Notes: a model not told the origin generated them from the sequence alone. A stretch of 64,000 nt of DNA from Cognatilysobacter xinjiangensis (GCF_014651995.1 NZ_BMXY01000002.1:372001-436000); one strand, 5' to 3'; numbered from the stretch's first letter, positions 1 through 9,259 are shown. Program-made: numbers and translations.

Positions 1-5
1 AGGCG

Positions 6-275
6 ATGCCCGGCGCGGTGCTGCTGGAATTCGGCGCGCCCTGGTGCCCGCACTGCCAGGCCGCCGAGCCGCTGGTCGACCACGCGCTCTCGCAGCGCGA
101 CGACGTCGCGCACCTGCGCATCGAGGACGGCCGCGGCCGCCGGCTGGGCCGCTCGTTCGGCGTGAAGCTGTGGCCGACCTACGTGCTGTTGCGCGACGGC
201 GTCGAGTACGGCCGCACCGTGCGGCCGCGCTCGCTGCGCGAGGTCGAGGCGCTGTTCGACGACGCGGAGGCCTGA
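6..275 (+). CDS. thioredoxin-family protein (5' end possibly outside window)
   Basis: Thiol-disulfide oxidoreductase of the thioredoxin fold. The 89 visible residues hold the active site CPHC at residues 14-17 in the context FGAPWCPHC, and the cis-Pro motif WPT near residue 57. The CPHC dipeptide differs from the CGPC of housekeeping thioredoxins and resembles DsbA- or thioredoxin-like side branches. There is no visible signal peptide, so it is probably cytoplasmic. The first ATG is only 6 bases from the window edge and the frame is open upstream, so the true start may lie earlier. The next gene begins 4 bases after the stop, which suggests co-transcription with the dioxygenase. Confidence 0.85.
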   Translation: MPGAVLLEFGAPWCPHCQAAEPLVDHALSQRDDVAHLRIEDGRGRRLGRSFGVKLWPTYVLLRDGVEYGRTVRPRSLREVEALFDDAEA

Positions 276-279
276 GCGC

Positions 280-1149
280 GTGCAGCCCGACGCCGGAGCG
301 TCAGCGTCAAAGCCGCCGGTGATGCCGGTCCCGCCGCCGCCGTACGACATCGCCGAGATCATGGGCGGCCTGTACGGCCCCGGCATCATCGCGCGCCGCG
401 GCGCGTTCGAGCGCGGCTGGGTAGCGCGCCTGCGCGAGGACGTCGACACGCTGTTCGACGAGGCGCGCTGCATTCCCGGTGGCGCGGTGCCGCGCGGGCC
501 GAACCGCCACTACGTCGAGATCCATCCCGAGCGCCTGCGCGGCTTCGTCGACCTGATGATGCATCCGTGGATCACCACGGTTGCGCGCGCCGTGCTCGGC
601 CCCGGCTGGCGCGTCGTCGAGGTCGGCTTCGACGTGCCCGGCCCCGGCGCGATGGACCAGCCCTGGCATCGCGACTTTCCGATGCCCGAGGCGACGCGCG
701 TGGGGCGCCGGCTGGACTCGCTCGCCTTCAACCTGACCACCATCGACGTGACCGAGGACATGGGCCCGTTCGAGATCGCGCCGGGCACGCAGTGGGAGAC
801 CGGCGAGGACTTCGCTGCCGGCATGTTCCCGCCCGAGGCCAACGGCCCGCGCTATGCCGCGCGCGCCGAGCGCAAGCTCGCGCGCATGGGCGACGTCTCC
901 GCGCGTTCGGCGCTGACCATCCACCGCGGCACCGCCAACCGTTCGCAGCTCTCGCGCCCGGTGCTGGTGCTCGGCGTCGACGCACCCGATGCGCGCAACG
1001 GCGAGCGCCACGACCTGCAGCTCACGCGACGCTATGTGGCGACGCTGCCCCCGGGCGTGCTCGACCACCTCGCCTGCCGCCTCGTCGACGAGCTCGAGCC
1101 GATCGTGCAGCTGCACCAGATCGACGGGCTCACGATGGGCCGCGCCTAG
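280..1149 (+). CDS. phytanoyl-CoA dioxygenase (PhyH) family protein
   Basis: Probable Fe(II)/2-oxoglutarate oxygenase. It has the facial triad H130-x-D132 (WHRD) and a distal His at about residue 215 (TIHRGT), followed by Arg residues about 10 downstream that would bind 2-oxoglutarate. Its 289 residues are the usual family length. The track start is GTG at 280; an ATG at residue 15 (position 322) is an alternative after a Pro-rich leader. It directly follows the thioredoxin-like gene. The substrate cannot be told from the sequence. A second PhyH protein lies at 39578. Confidence 0.8.
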   Translation: MQPDAGASASKPPVMPVPPPPYDIAEIMGGLYGPGIIARRGAFERGWVARLREDVDTLFDEARCIPGGAVPRGPNRHYVEIHPERLRGFVDLMMHPWITTVARAVLGPGWRVVEVGFDVPGPGAMDQPWHRDFPMPEATRVGRRLDSLAFNLTTIDVTEDMGPFEIAPGTQWETGEDFAAGMFPPEANGPRYAARAERKLARMGDVSARSALTIHRGTANRSQLSRPVLVLGVDAPDARNGERHDLQLTRRYVATLPPGVLDHLACRLVDELEPIVQLHQIDGLTMGRA

Positions 1150-1187
1150 CTGCGTAAACTGCGCGCCCCGTTCCGCACCGCCCTGCC

Positions 1188-1514
1188 ATGAGCGCCTATT
1201 CCGAGATCGCCGACGCCATCGTCGACCATGCCGAGGCGATGACGCGCCTGAGTGCCGACCGCCTCGACGCCGCGGCCTTCGACGCCGCCGTGGCCGAGCA
1301 CGTGCATTCGATCCGCGTGCTGGCCGTCTCGCACATCGACCCGGTCGCCGACCGCGCGTTCTTCAAGACGATCAAGGCCGCGACCGCGCGTGCGCCCGGC
1401 GTCTACGTGCACATTCCCGACGGGATCATCGAGTTCCTCGTCGACACCGCGCGCGGGCAGCAGCGCTTCGAGCTGTGGAACGCGAAGGAGCTGCGCGCCG
1501 GCGGGCGCGACTGA
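1188..1514 (+). CDS. hypothetical protein, 108 aa
   Basis: I do not recognise this family. It is a soluble, mostly alpha-helical 108-residue protein with an Ala/Asp-rich N-terminal half and no signal peptide or membrane segment. It converges on the antiporter gene with a gap of 3 bases. Codon use matches its neighbours (strong G/C at third positions), which supports a real gene. Confidence 0.65.
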   Translation: MSAYSEIADAIVDHAEAMTRLSADRLDAAAFDAAVAEHVHSIRVLAVSHIDPVADRAFFKTIKAATARAPGVYVHIPDGIIEFLVDTARGQQRFELWNAKELRAGGRD

Positions 1515-1517
1515 GGC

Positions 1518-2747
1518 TCAGCCCGCCGCGGGCGCCAGTTCCTCGCGCGTGCCGGGCGCCCGCGCGAGGCGGCGCAGCTTCGGCGCCACCACCGGTACCG
1601 TCAGCATCGTGCTGCCGATCGCCATCAGCAAGAGCGCGGTGAACATCGCGCTGGTGATGATCGCCTTGTCCAGCAGCACGTTGGCGAAGATGATCATGAT
1701 CAGCGCCTTGGTCTGCAGCAGCCAGCCGATCATCGAGGCCTCGCCCGGCGCCCAGCCGAGGATGCGCCCGGCCAGGCGCACGCCGAGCAGCTTGCCGGCC
1801 ACCGAGGCCACCAGCAGTGCCGCCGCTGCGAGGAATACCGCCGCGCCGCCCATCGACCATGCGGTCTTGAGCCCCGTGCTGAGGAAGAACACCGGCATCA
1901 TCACCAGCAGCACGTTGTGGCGCAGGCCGTCGAGCTTCTCCTGGTCGAACCAGTGCGCGTCCATCACCACGCCGGCGAGGAACGCGCCGACCATGAAGTG
2001 CAGGCCGCACCAGTCGGCGCCGAGCGCGCAGACCGCCAGCCAGACCAGCGCGACGAACCAGCGATCGCGTTCGGGCAGCTTCGGCATCAGGCGACGGAAC
2101 AGCACGCAGGCGATGCCGAAGGCGACGAGGAACAGGCCCTGGCGGCCGATGCGTTGCCAGTCCATCAGCACCAGCGCGAGCACGCCCCAGATGGCGACGT
2201 CGTCGAGGCTCGCGTAGCGCAGGATGCGCTGGCCCATCGGCGTGCGCAGCAGCTCGAGCTTCTCCATCAAGAGGATCAGGATCGGCAGCGCGGTCACCGC
2301 GCAGGCCATGCCGACGCCGACCACGAACTGCCAGGGCAGGCCCTTGTCACCGATCCAGCCGGGAAAGCCGAGCATGGCCACGGCGACGACCGCGCCCAGC
2401 GCCATCGGCACCGACAGCGCGAGCCCTGCGGTGATGCCGCTTTCGCGACGCTTCTCCCAGGCCTTGCGCAGGTCGAGTTCGATGCCGGCGATCATCACGA
2501 ACAGCATCACTGCCCACCAGGCAAGGCCGTTGAGCGTCTTGACCACGTCGGCGGTGAACACGAACTCGTAGTACTGCGGATACGCCTTCCCGAGCACGCC
2601 GGGGCCGAGCAGGATGCCGGTGATGATCTGCACCACCACGAGCGGTGCGAAGTAGTCGGTGCGGCCGAGGCGCCACAGCACGTAGGGCACGAAGAAGATG
2701 ATCGCCATCGCGATCAGGAAGACCTCGGTGGTGCTCATCGCGTGCAT
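1518..2747 (-). CDS. cation:proton antiporter, CPA2 family
   Basis: Inner-membrane monovalent cation/H+ exchanger (Pfam Na_H_Exchanger, Kef/NapA-like). About 12 hydrophobic segments span the 409 residues, and the paired aspartates of CPA2 exchangers are visible in ASLDDVAIW near residue 180. No C-terminal TrkA-N (RCK) domain is present, so it is the short form rather than KefB/KefC. A start at Met4 is also possible. Likely role is pH and Na+/K+ homeostasis. It stands alone in its orientation. Confidence 0.88.
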   Translation of the reverse strand: MHAMSTTEVFLIAMAIIFFVPYVLWRLGRTDYFAPLVVVQIITGILLGPGVLGKAYPQYYEFVFTADVVKTLNGLAWWAVMLFVMIAGIELDLRKAWEKRRESGITAGLALSVPMALGAVVAVAMLGFPGWIGDKGLPWQFVVGVGMACAVTALPILILLMEKLELLRTPMGQRILRYASLDDVAIWGVLALVLMDWQRIGRQGLFLVAFGIACVLFRRLMPKLPERDRWFVALVWLAVCALGADWCGLHFMVGAFLAGVVMDAHWFDQEKLDGLRHNVLLVMMPVFFLSTGLKTAWSMGGAAVFLAAAALLVASVAGKLLGVRLAGRILGWAPGEASMIGWLLQTKALIMIIFANVLLDKAIITSAMFTALLLMAIGSTMLTVPVVAPKLRRLARAPGTREELAPAAG

Positions 2748-2804
2748 CTGGAACGTCCTTTCCCCGGAATGCCGCGGATTATGCCGGTGCCGCGGGTGCG
2801 CGCG

Positions 2805-3191
2805 TCAGGCGATCGACGCGCCGCGCTCGGCCAGCAGCTCGCGCAGGATCGAGCGGTGGCAGCGGGACTCGTCCTCGCAGTAGCAGCCCACCGAGAAGTC
2901 GGCGGTGTGCGAGAGCGCGGCCAGCGCGTCGAGCACGTGGCGTCCCTCGCCGCCGGCCATCTCGGCGCGGTAGCGGCGCACGAAGGTGGCCCAGTCGCGG
3001 GGGCCGGTGCCGTGCAACGCGAGCTTCAACGTCTCCGGCTGCGGCGCGAGCGTGGGCAGCCAGGCGTCGTAGTAGTCGCGCGTGGAGAAGTCCTCCTTGC
3101 GCACCCCACGGGGCGGACGGCGCACGGTGCCCAGCCGCGTGCCCTCGCCGGGCAGGCGCGGGGATCCGAGTCGGACGATGCGGACGGCCAT
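2805..3191 (-). CDS. DUF488 family protein
   Basis: Small cytoplasmic protein of the DUF488 family, recognised by the C-terminal signature GCYCEDESRCHRS, which holds three closely spaced Cys/His residues, and by the RKEDFSTRDYYDAWLP segment. The function of the family is not established. I chose the ATG giving MAVRIVRLGSPR because family members begin there; an upstream ATG at 3218 would add nine residues. Confidence 0.8.
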   Translation of the reverse strand: MAVRIVRLGSPRLPGEGTRLGTVRRPPRGVRKEDFSTRDYYDAWLPTLAPQPETLKLALHGTGPRDWATFVRRYRAEMAGGEGRHVLDALAALSHTADFSVGCYCEDESRCHRSILRELLAERGASIA

Positions 3192-3251
3192 GGACGCTTC
3201 CGGAAGGTGGCGGGCCATGCTCGCGCAGCCACCTCCGGAAGACCAGCGGGC

Positions 3252-3539
3252 TCAGGCGGCGCGGCGCTCCAGCGCCTCGACGGCCCGCGGCGCGCGGCGG
3301 CGGTCGACGCCGACGTAATTGCGGCTGATGACGGTGGGCAGGCGCAATACGCGGCTGCGGCGACGCATGCGCGCGAGTTCGTCGCGGGCCTCGCAACGGA
3401 TCGCGTCGCAGACGAGGAAGGACAGGGCGGCGGCCAGGGAGAGCGTCAGCGCGGTGGCGAAAATCATGAAAGCGGACATGACGGCGGGGGACATGCGTGC
3501 CGGGGTGGCACCCTTATTCCGATGCATGCCGACGCGCAT
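3252..3539 (-). CDS. small single-pass membrane protein, hypothetical
   Basis: Up to 95 residues with one strong transmembrane stretch (roughly residues 21-46, MSAFMIFATALTLSLAA and following) and a basic Arg-rich cytoplasmic tail. No family recognised. Internal ATGs at residues 16 and 21 are equally good starts, as no clear Shine-Dalgarno site decides between them. It lies upstream of the DUF488 gene on the same strand. Confidence 0.5.
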   Translation of the reverse strand: MRVGMHRNKGATPARMSPAVMSAFMIFATALTLSLAAALSFLVCDAIRCEARDELARMRRRSRVLRLPTVISRNYVGVDRRRAPRAVEALERRAA

Positions 3540-3584
3540 CGGTTGCAGTTTTTTCGCCCTCTAGGCCATCGGTCATGCAAGCGG

Positions 3585-5087
3585 CTAGGCCGCGTCCCGC
3601 CGCTCGCCGCGGCGCTGCCGCCGCTCCTGGATCAGCCGCCCGGCCGGGAACGCGACGGCCGCGCGCAGGCCGGCGACGGTGGAGGCATTGCGCACGCCGC
3701 GCCGCGCGACGTTGAGCACGTGCTGCAGCATCTCGCGCCTCGGCACTTCGCCTTCCTCGCGCACCGACGCAAGGCGATGCAGCGAATACAGCCCGACCGC
3801 CGCCGAGATCAGGAAGAAGAACTGCCACCAGCCGATCGACAGCGTGACCAGGTCGAGTGCGCCGGTGGGCGAGCGCCACTCCAGCGCGAGCCGCAGTTGG
3901 CGCTTCTCGAAGAACGTCGCGAACAGGCCGCCGAGCAGCGGCGCTGCGCCGGCCGCGAGCGCCGTTACCAGCGCATTGGTGGCCACGTACGCGGTGGCGC
4001 GCCCGCGCGGCGCGAGCTTCAGGCCGATCGCGCTGGAGGCGAGCGCGACGCCGGCGGACGTCATGCCCATCAACACGTGCAGCAGCGTGAGGTAGGCGAT
4101 GGTCCAGCCGGGCGGGCCGATCTGCCCGGCGAGCGCCATCGCCGCGATGCACAGGATGAAGGCGGGCGCGGCGAAGCTCAGCACCGTCTTGTTGGTGAAG
4201 CGGTCCGACAGCCGTCCCCAGCCGCGCAGCACCACGATGTTCGCGGCCTGGCTGACGATGCTCATCAGCAGCACGAAGCCGGCCGAGGTGCCGAGCTGGC
4301 GGATCATGTAGACGCTGAAGAACGGCGCGGCGAGGTTGACCGCGCACTGCCACGAGGCGAAGAAGCGGATCAGGTTGCGGAAGCCCGGATCGCGCAGCGG
4401 CTCCAGCAGCAGGCGCCCGAGCTTGCGCTGCTGCACCGGCGCGGGCATCGGCGGCTCCGGTACGCGGGAGAGATGCCAGGTGCTGATCAGGCTGGACACG
4501 AAACCCAGGCCGTAGACCGCGGCGAACGCCATCGGGCTGCCGCCGCCACGCCCGCTCGGGTCGCCGAACTGCAGCGCCGCGGCGGCAAGGCCCGTGCCGC
4601 CGATGCCGAGCACCGTCGCCCAGATCGTGCGGCGCGCGAAGAACAGCCCGAGCTTCTGCTCGGGAATGAGGTCTCGGATCCACGAGTTCCACGCGCAGCC
4701 GGCCACCGCATTGAGGCCGCAATGGATCGTCTCGCCGATCACCAGCAGAAGCAGCGCGACGTTGCGGTCAGGCAGGAACCCCAGTACCGCCATCAGCGGC
4801 AGCGCCAGGCGCGCGACGAACAGGCCAATGATGGCCACGCGCCGACGCGAGCGCACGCGCTCGAGCAGCGCGACCGCGGGCGCCTGCAGCAACTGGGTGA
4901 GGAACGGGATCGCGGCGAGCACGCCGATCACCGTCGACGACGCGCCCAGCATCAGCGCATACGCGACCAGCACCACGCCGCTGTTGAGCGTGCCGACGAC
5001 GGTCGCGAACGCGGCGTCGTACATCAGCCGGCGTCCGCCCTCGCGCAGTTGCCCCGGCGAGATGTCGTGGACGGGGGCGGGAGTCAT
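3585..5087 (-). CDS. MFS transporter
   Basis: Major facilitator superfamily permease of 500 residues with about 12 transmembrane segments and Arg-rich cytoplasmic loops (ERVRSRRRV, GRLSDRFTNK between TM segments, the latter the MFS loop motif). A start at 5087 (MTPAPVHDISPGQ) is preferred to the upstream ATG at 5120, which would add a very basic peptide. The substrate is unknown. The C-terminal tail of about 60 residues is polar and cytoplasmic. Confidence 0.82.
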   Translation of the reverse strand: MTPAPVHDISPGQLREGGRRLMYDAAFATVVGTLNSGVVLVAYALMLGASSTVIGVLAAIPFLTQLLQAPAVALLERVRSRRRVAIIGLFVARLALPLMAVLGFLPDRNVALLLLVIGETIHCGLNAVAGCAWNSWIRDLIPEQKLGLFFARRTIWATVLGIGGTGLAAAALQFGDPSGRGGGSPMAFAAVYGLGFVSSLISTWHLSRVPEPPMPAPVQQRKLGRLLLEPLRDPGFRNLIRFFASWQCAVNLAAPFFSVYMIRQLGTSAGFVLLMSIVSQAANIVVLRGWGRLSDRFTNKTVLSFAAPAFILCIAAMALAGQIGPPGWTIAYLTLLHVLMGMTSAGVALASSAIGLKLAPRGRATAYVATNALVTALAAGAAPLLGGLFATFFEKRQLRLALEWRSPTGALDLVTLSIGWWQFFFLISAAVGLYSLHRLASVREEGEVPRREMLQHVLNVARRGVRNASTVAGLRAAVAFPAGRLIQERRQRRGERRDAA

Positions 5088-5187
5088 ACGGCGTCGCGTC
5101 GGCCGGCGCACGGGCCGCACAGGACAGCAGAGCGCACGTGACGGACGGATCGGCCGCTGGGCGGTCGTCGCGACGCCATGAGCGCGC

Positions 5188-5655
5188 TCAGGCCGCGTCG
5201 TGCGCGCCGCGCATCAGCACGATGCCGCCGAGCAGCATCGCCGCGCCCCAGGCGAGGAACACGTAGTCCCAGATCGACAGCCCGAGCACCTCGACGACGT
5301 GGTGGATCTGCAGCAGCAGGTGGTCGACGACGCCTTCCACGAGATTGAACACGCCCCAGCCGGCGAGCAGCGCGCCGACGAGGAGCCGCGTCGACAGCAA
5401 CGCATCGGGGCGCCGGCAGGCGCGCCACAGCAGCGCGATGCCGAACGCGGTGAGCAGCCACACGCCGGCATGGAAGACGCCGTCCCACACCATGTTGACC
5501 TTCGCGCCCACCAGCACGTCGTTCGGCACGCGCGCCGACAGCATGTTGTGCAGCTGCAGGATCTGGTGGAACACGATGCCGTCGACGAAGCCGCCCATTC
5601 CCATGCCGATCGCGAGGCCGGCGGCGCGCACCGGCGCCAAGGCACGCGCGGTCAT
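5188..5655 (-). CDS. DUF2243 domain membrane protein
   Basis: 155-residue inner-membrane protein with four predicted TM helices. It carries the DUF2243 pattern GFVDGIVFHQILQLHNM near the N-terminus, and histidines within or next to the membrane (HHVVEVLG). The function of the family is unknown. Its start overlaps the stop of the upstream small gene by 4 bases (ATGA), so the two are translationally coupled. Confidence 0.82.
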   Translation of the reverse strand: MTARALAPVRAAGLAIGMGMGGFVDGIVFHQILQLHNMLSARVPNDVLVGAKVNMVWDGVFHAGVWLLTAFGIALLWRACRRPDALLSTRLLVGALLAGWGVFNLVEGVVDHLLLQIHHVVEVLGLSIWDYVFLAWGAAMLLGGIVLMRGAHDAA

Positions 5656-5873
5656 CGCGGGCCTCCGCGGCGGCGCTCGCGTCCGGCCAGTGCGATCAAC
5701 CCGGCCAGCAGCGGCAGCGGCGCGGCGATGGCGGCGAGGTTCGCGCCGGGATAGCGACGCAGCACGCTGTCGCGCACCAGGCGCGCGGTCGGGCTTCGGC
5801 AGAGCGTGCAGGCCAGCGCTTCGGAGATCGGCAGCGCGAACAGCAGGACGAGGAAGAACGCGCGAAGTCGCAT
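5652..5873 (-). CDS. small exported/membrane protein coupled to the DUF2243 gene
   Basis: 73 residues from the ATG at 5873 (MRLRAFFLVLLFALP), with a signal-peptide-like N-terminus, a CTLC pair directly after it, and a C-terminal hydrophobic segment before a basic end. Upstream in-frame ATGs would only add an Arg-rich leader and are rejected. The ATGA overlap with the DUF2243 gene indicates a two-gene operon; the CxxC may bind a metal or be redox active, which is inference. Confidence 0.6.
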   Translation of the reverse strand: MRLRAFFLVLLFALPISEALACTLCRSPTARLVRDSVLRRYPGANLAAIAAPLPLLAGLIALAGRERRRGGPR

Positions 5874-5982
5874 GGGCGCACCATCGTTCCGTGAAGCGCG
5901 CACGCTAGTAGGCGGCGCGCGCAGGTCGCGTGAGAGCGGCGCCTTCATCGGCGCACCACGGCGCATCGGGATTGATGAAGGC

Positions 5983-6135
5983 ATGACGCCGCGCTACATC
6001 GCCGCCCGCCGCCCCGATGGGTCCCCTTCGCGCCACATCACGCGGCGCCGGCTCGAGCGCATGCGCCGGCGGTTCCGGCAGGCACTGGTGATCGCCGCGT
6101 CCTGCCTGGTCACGGCGGCCTGCGTTCTGCGTTGA
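5983..6135 (+). CDS. possible 50-aa membrane peptide
   Basis: ATG at 5983 opens 50 codons ending in a hydrophobic segment (ALVIAASCLVTAACVL) after a very basic N-terminus, which resembles a small signal-anchored or lipoprotein-like peptide. No family match and no strong ribosome site are visible, so this may be chance in a high-GC spacer between divergent genes. Confidence 0.25.
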   Translation: MTPRYIAARRPDGSPSRHITRRRLERMRRRFRQALVIAASCLVTAACVLR

Positions 6136-6199
6136 CGCGCTTATCGGGCGGTGCGGCGACGGACTAGCATCGGCGCATCTCCATTGCGCGTGCCCCGTC

Positions 6200-7831
6200 A
6201 TGACCGCCCCCGCCTTCGAGACCCACGAGGTCGCCAACCAGCCGACCGAATTCGCACCGCGCGACCTGTGGACGGACGACGTCGCGCTGCGCGAGGCGGT
6301 GGCACGCGAGGGCGCGGACGGCTTCGTCGATCGCCTCGCCGCCTACGGCGCGCTGGCCGGCGATGCGCTGTACGCACTCGGCTTCGACGCCAACCGCGAC
6401 CGCCCGCGCCTGCGCACGCACGATGCGTACGGCCGCCGCATCGACCGCGTCGAGTTCCACCCGGCCTATCACGGGCTGATGGAGGCCGCGGTCGCACACG
6501 GCGTCGCCGGGTTGTCGTGGTCGAGCGGCGTGCCAGGCGCACACGCCGCGCGCGCGGCGCTGAGCTACCTGCACCATCAGGCCGATGCCGGCACCAGCTG
6601 TCCGCTGACGATGACGCATGCCGCCGTGCCGGTGCTGCGCCGCGAGCCGGGGCTGCGCGAATGGGCGGACAAGGCCGCGGCCTTCGCCTACGACCCGCGC
6701 GAGGCGCCGATCGCCGACAAGCGTGGCGTCACGCTCGGCATGGGCATGACCGAGAAGCAGGGTGGCAGCGACGTGCGCGCCAACGCCACGGTGGCGACGC
6801 CGCAGGCCGACGGCTCGTACGCGCTGGTCGGCCACAAATGGTTCTTTTCCGCGCCGATGTCCGACGGCTTCCTCGTGCTCGCGCAGGCACCGGGCGGCAT
6901 CAGCTGCTTCCTGATGCCGCGTCGCCTGCCCGATGGCGCGAAGAACGCGTTCCGCCTGATGCGCCTGAAGGACAAGCTCGGCGACTGGAGCAATGCGTCG
7001 TCGGAAGTCGAGTTCACCGGCGCGACGGCCTGGCGCATCGGCGACGAGGGGCGCGGCGTCGCCACCATCCTCGAGATGGTGATGCTCACGCGGCTGGACT
7101 GCATGCTCGGCGCCGCCGCGCAGATGCGCATGGCGCTCGCGCAGGCGATGCATCACGCGCGGCATCGCGTGGCGTTCGGCGCACGGCTCGTGGAACAGCC
7201 CCTGATGCGCAATGTGCTGGCCGATCTCGCACTGGAAGTGGAAGCCGCGATCGCGCTGTCGATGCGCGTGGCGCGCGCGGTCGACGCCGCGCCGCGCGAT
7301 CCGCGCGAGGCCGCATTTGCGCGCGTCGCCACCGCCATCGGCAAGTTCTGGCTGTGCAAGCGCGCGCCGGTGGCGGTGAACGAGGCGCAGGAATGCCTGG
7401 GCGGCATCGGCTACATCGAGGAAACGATGCTGCCGCGCCTGTACCGCCAGGCGCCGCTCAATTCGATCTGGGAAGGCAGTGGCAACATCCAGTGCCTCGA
7501 CGTGCTGCGCGCGCTCGCGCGCGAGCCGGCCACGCGCGACGCGCTTCTGGCGGAGCTGCAGGCCGCCTGCGGGCGCGACGCCGCCTTCGACGCGGTCATC
7601 GAGCCGACGCTGCGCTCGCTCGCGGACGCGGTACCGGGCGAAGCAGGCGCGCGCCGGCTGGTCGAGGCGCTCGCACTCGCGCTGCAGGCCGCGGTGCTCA
7701 CCTCGGCGGGCTCGCCGGTGGCGCCGGCCTTCGTCGCCAGTCGACTCGTGCAGGCGCATCCGCTGGCCTTCGGCACGCTCGCGGCGGGCGTCGATACGGA
7801 CGCCGCGATCGCGCGCGTGCTGCCGGGCTGA
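6200..7831 (+). CDS. aidB: AidB-like acyl-CoA dehydrogenase
   Basis: 543-residue flavoprotein that aligns by eye along its length with E. coli AidB (541 aa). Shared landmarks are GMGMTEKQGGSDVR, VGHKWFFSAPMSD, the SNASSEVEF segment, the flavin and substrate region QECLGGIGYIEE, and NSIWEGSGNIQCLDVLR near the C-terminus. E. coli AidB is an acyl-CoA dehydrogenase homologue of the alkylation (Ada) response that binds DNA and is proposed to protect it from alkylation damage. No ada gene lies nearby, so regulation here is unknown. Confidence 0.92.
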   Translation: MTAPAFETHEVANQPTEFAPRDLWTDDVALREAVAREGADGFVDRLAAYGALAGDALYALGFDANRDRPRLRTHDAYGRRIDRVEFHPAYHGLMEAAVAHGVAGLSWSSGVPGAHAARAALSYLHHQADAGTSCPLTMTHAAVPVLRREPGLREWADKAAAFAYDPREAPIADKRGVTLGMGMTEKQGGSDVRANATVATPQADGSYALVGHKWFFSAPMSDGFLVLAQAPGGISCFLMPRRLPDGAKNAFRLMRLKDKLGDWSNASSEVEFTGATAWRIGDEGRGVATILEMVMLTRLDCMLGAAAQMRMALAQAMHHARHRVAFGARLVEQPLMRNVLADLALEVEAAIALSMRVARAVDAAPRDPREAAFARVATAIGKFWLCKRAPVAVNEAQECLGGIGYIEETMLPRLYRQAPLNSIWEGSGNIQCLDVLRALAREPATRDALLAELQAACGRDAAFDAVIEPTLRSLADAVPGEAGARRLVEALALALQAAVLTSAGSPVAPAFVASRLVQAHPLAFGTLAAGVDTDAAIARVLPG

Positions 7832-7834
7832 GAC

Positions 7835-8803
7835 TCAGGCGACGGGTCGGCGGCCGTCCGCGGCGCGCAACGAGGCGCCGCGCACGCGCTGGCGCCAGGT
7901 CTCGGCGGTCTGCGGTTTGACGAACAGCGCGACCACGTCGGGATGCGCCTGCTGCACCAGCGATTCGATGCGACGGACGCAGGCCTCGATGCGCGGCGTG
8001 TCGAGGTGGTCGTGGAAGTCGGCGCTGAGCGCCGCGATCACCGTCTGCGGCCCCAACTGCTGGGTGATCACGCCGTTGGCGCAGTTGATGTCGGGGTCGG
8101 CACGCGCGATGCGCATGATGTCCTCGCGCACGTCGCGCCCGGCCACCTCGCCCAGCAGCAGCGCCTTGGTCTCGCGCGCGAGCACCAGCGCGGTCGCCGC
8201 GAGGACGATGCCGATCAGGATGGACGCCGCGCCGTCGAAGCGCGGGTCGGAGGTGAACTGCGCGAGCGCCACGCCGGCCAGCGCGATCAGCAGGCCCGCC
8301 ATCGCCGCGGTGTCCTCGAACAGGACGGTGAAGGTGGTGGGGTCCTTGCTGAGGCGGAACGCCTGGAACCAGCCGAGGCTGCCCTTGGCGCGCTTGAACT
8401 CGCGCCAGGCGATGGCCCAGGAAAAACCCTCGAACACCAGCGATGCGCCGAGCACGAGGTAGTTCACCAGCGGCCGTTCCATCGGCTCGGGCCGCTGCAG
8501 GTGCTTGATGCCTTCGTAGATCGACACGCCTGCGCCCAGCGCGAACACCAGCAGCGCGACGATGAAGGCCCAGAAGTAGATCTCGCGGCCGTGGCCGAAC
8601 GGATGCGCGTCGTCGGCCGGCCGCGCGGCACGGCGCATGCCGTAGAGCATCAGCACTTCGTTGCTGGTGTCGACCAGCGAATGCACGCCCTCGCTCAGCA
8701 TGGCCGAGCTGCCCGTGGTGTACGCGGCGAAGAACTTGGTGATCGCCACGGCGAGGTTGCCGACCAGCGCGGCGAGGACGACCTTGCGGTCCGACGAGGC
8801 CAT
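7835..8803 (-). CDS. cation diffusion facilitator (CDF) metal transporter
   Basis: Proton-coupled divalent-metal exporter of about 322 residues with six TM helices. The TM2 metal site HxxxD is seen in SEGVHSLVDTSNE, followed by the HPFGHG loop, and the TM5 site is FEDTAAM (Glu-Asp in place of the common His/Asp). A C-terminal cytoplasmic ferredoxin-like domain follows. The unusual TM5 residues fit the Fe/Mn-type or uncharacterised CDF subfamily, so the metal is uncertain. The start at 8803 (MASSDRK) is preferred over 8875. It converges on aidB with a 3-base gap. Confidence 0.85.
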   Translation of the reverse strand: MASSDRKVVLAALVGNLAVAITKFFAAYTTGSSAMLSEGVHSLVDTSNEVLMLYGMRRAARPADDAHPFGHGREIYFWAFIVALLVFALGAGVSIYEGIKHLQRPEPMERPLVNYLVLGASLVFEGFSWAIAWREFKRAKGSLGWFQAFRLSKDPTTFTVLFEDTAAMAGLLIALAGVALAQFTSDPRFDGAASILIGIVLAATALVLARETKALLLGEVAGRDVREDIMRIARADPDINCANGVITQQLGPQTVIAALSADFHDHLDTPRIEACVRRIESLVQQAHPDVVALFVKPQTAETWRQRVRGASLRAADGRRPVA

Positions 8804-8973
8804 GGCGGTACGTGGAAAAAGGGAGCCCGATGCTCGACGCGCCGCCGTGAACCGGTCGTCGCGGCCGCGCTTCATGCGGCGGTCAGCGCCAGCGCCGGTT
8901 TTTCGCCTGCCGCTCGCCCGTTGCTAACGCGCGCGGCGGCAGGCTGCAGGTCCGAACGAAGGAGGCGAATCCC

Positions 8974-9177
8974 ATGAGCAAGTCGAAAAAGCCGGCCGCC
9001 GAGAACGCGGTGCTGACGCAGGCCACCAACAAGGGCCGCGTGGACACGCAGACCCAGCGCGACGCGACGCGGCTCTACAAGGACAACCAGTCCGACCAGT
9101 CCGAAGGCGCCAAGGCCGAGGGCCAGCCCACCGCCATGCACGGCCGCGGCGCAGGCTTCAGCCGCAATACGCACTGA
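8974..9177 (+). CDS. small hydrophilic hypothetical protein, 67 aa
   Basis: Highly charged, probably unstructured 67-residue protein rich in Lys, Gln, Asp and Ser, without Cys or hydrophobic segments. A near-perfect ribosome site (AAGGAGG, seven bases before the ATG) supports real translation. Such small disordered proteins are common in this lineage and often stress related, but no function is established. Confidence 0.7.
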   Translation: MSKSKKPAAENAVLTQATNKGRVDTQTQRDATRLYKDNQSDQSEGAKAEGQPTAMHGRGAGFSRNTH

Positions 9178-9259
9178 CGAACGCAATGCGCACCGGATGC
9201 GACGCGGGCCCATACCCGCGCCGCATCCGTCGCTGCGCGCCCCACACGAGGATCCCCGC

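Noticed and set aside
1917-5141. 1074-codon plus-strand open frame
   Set aside because: It runs antisense to the antiporter, DUF488 and MFS genes. Its product is His/Arg/Gln-rich without domains, typical of shadow frames in high-GC DNA.
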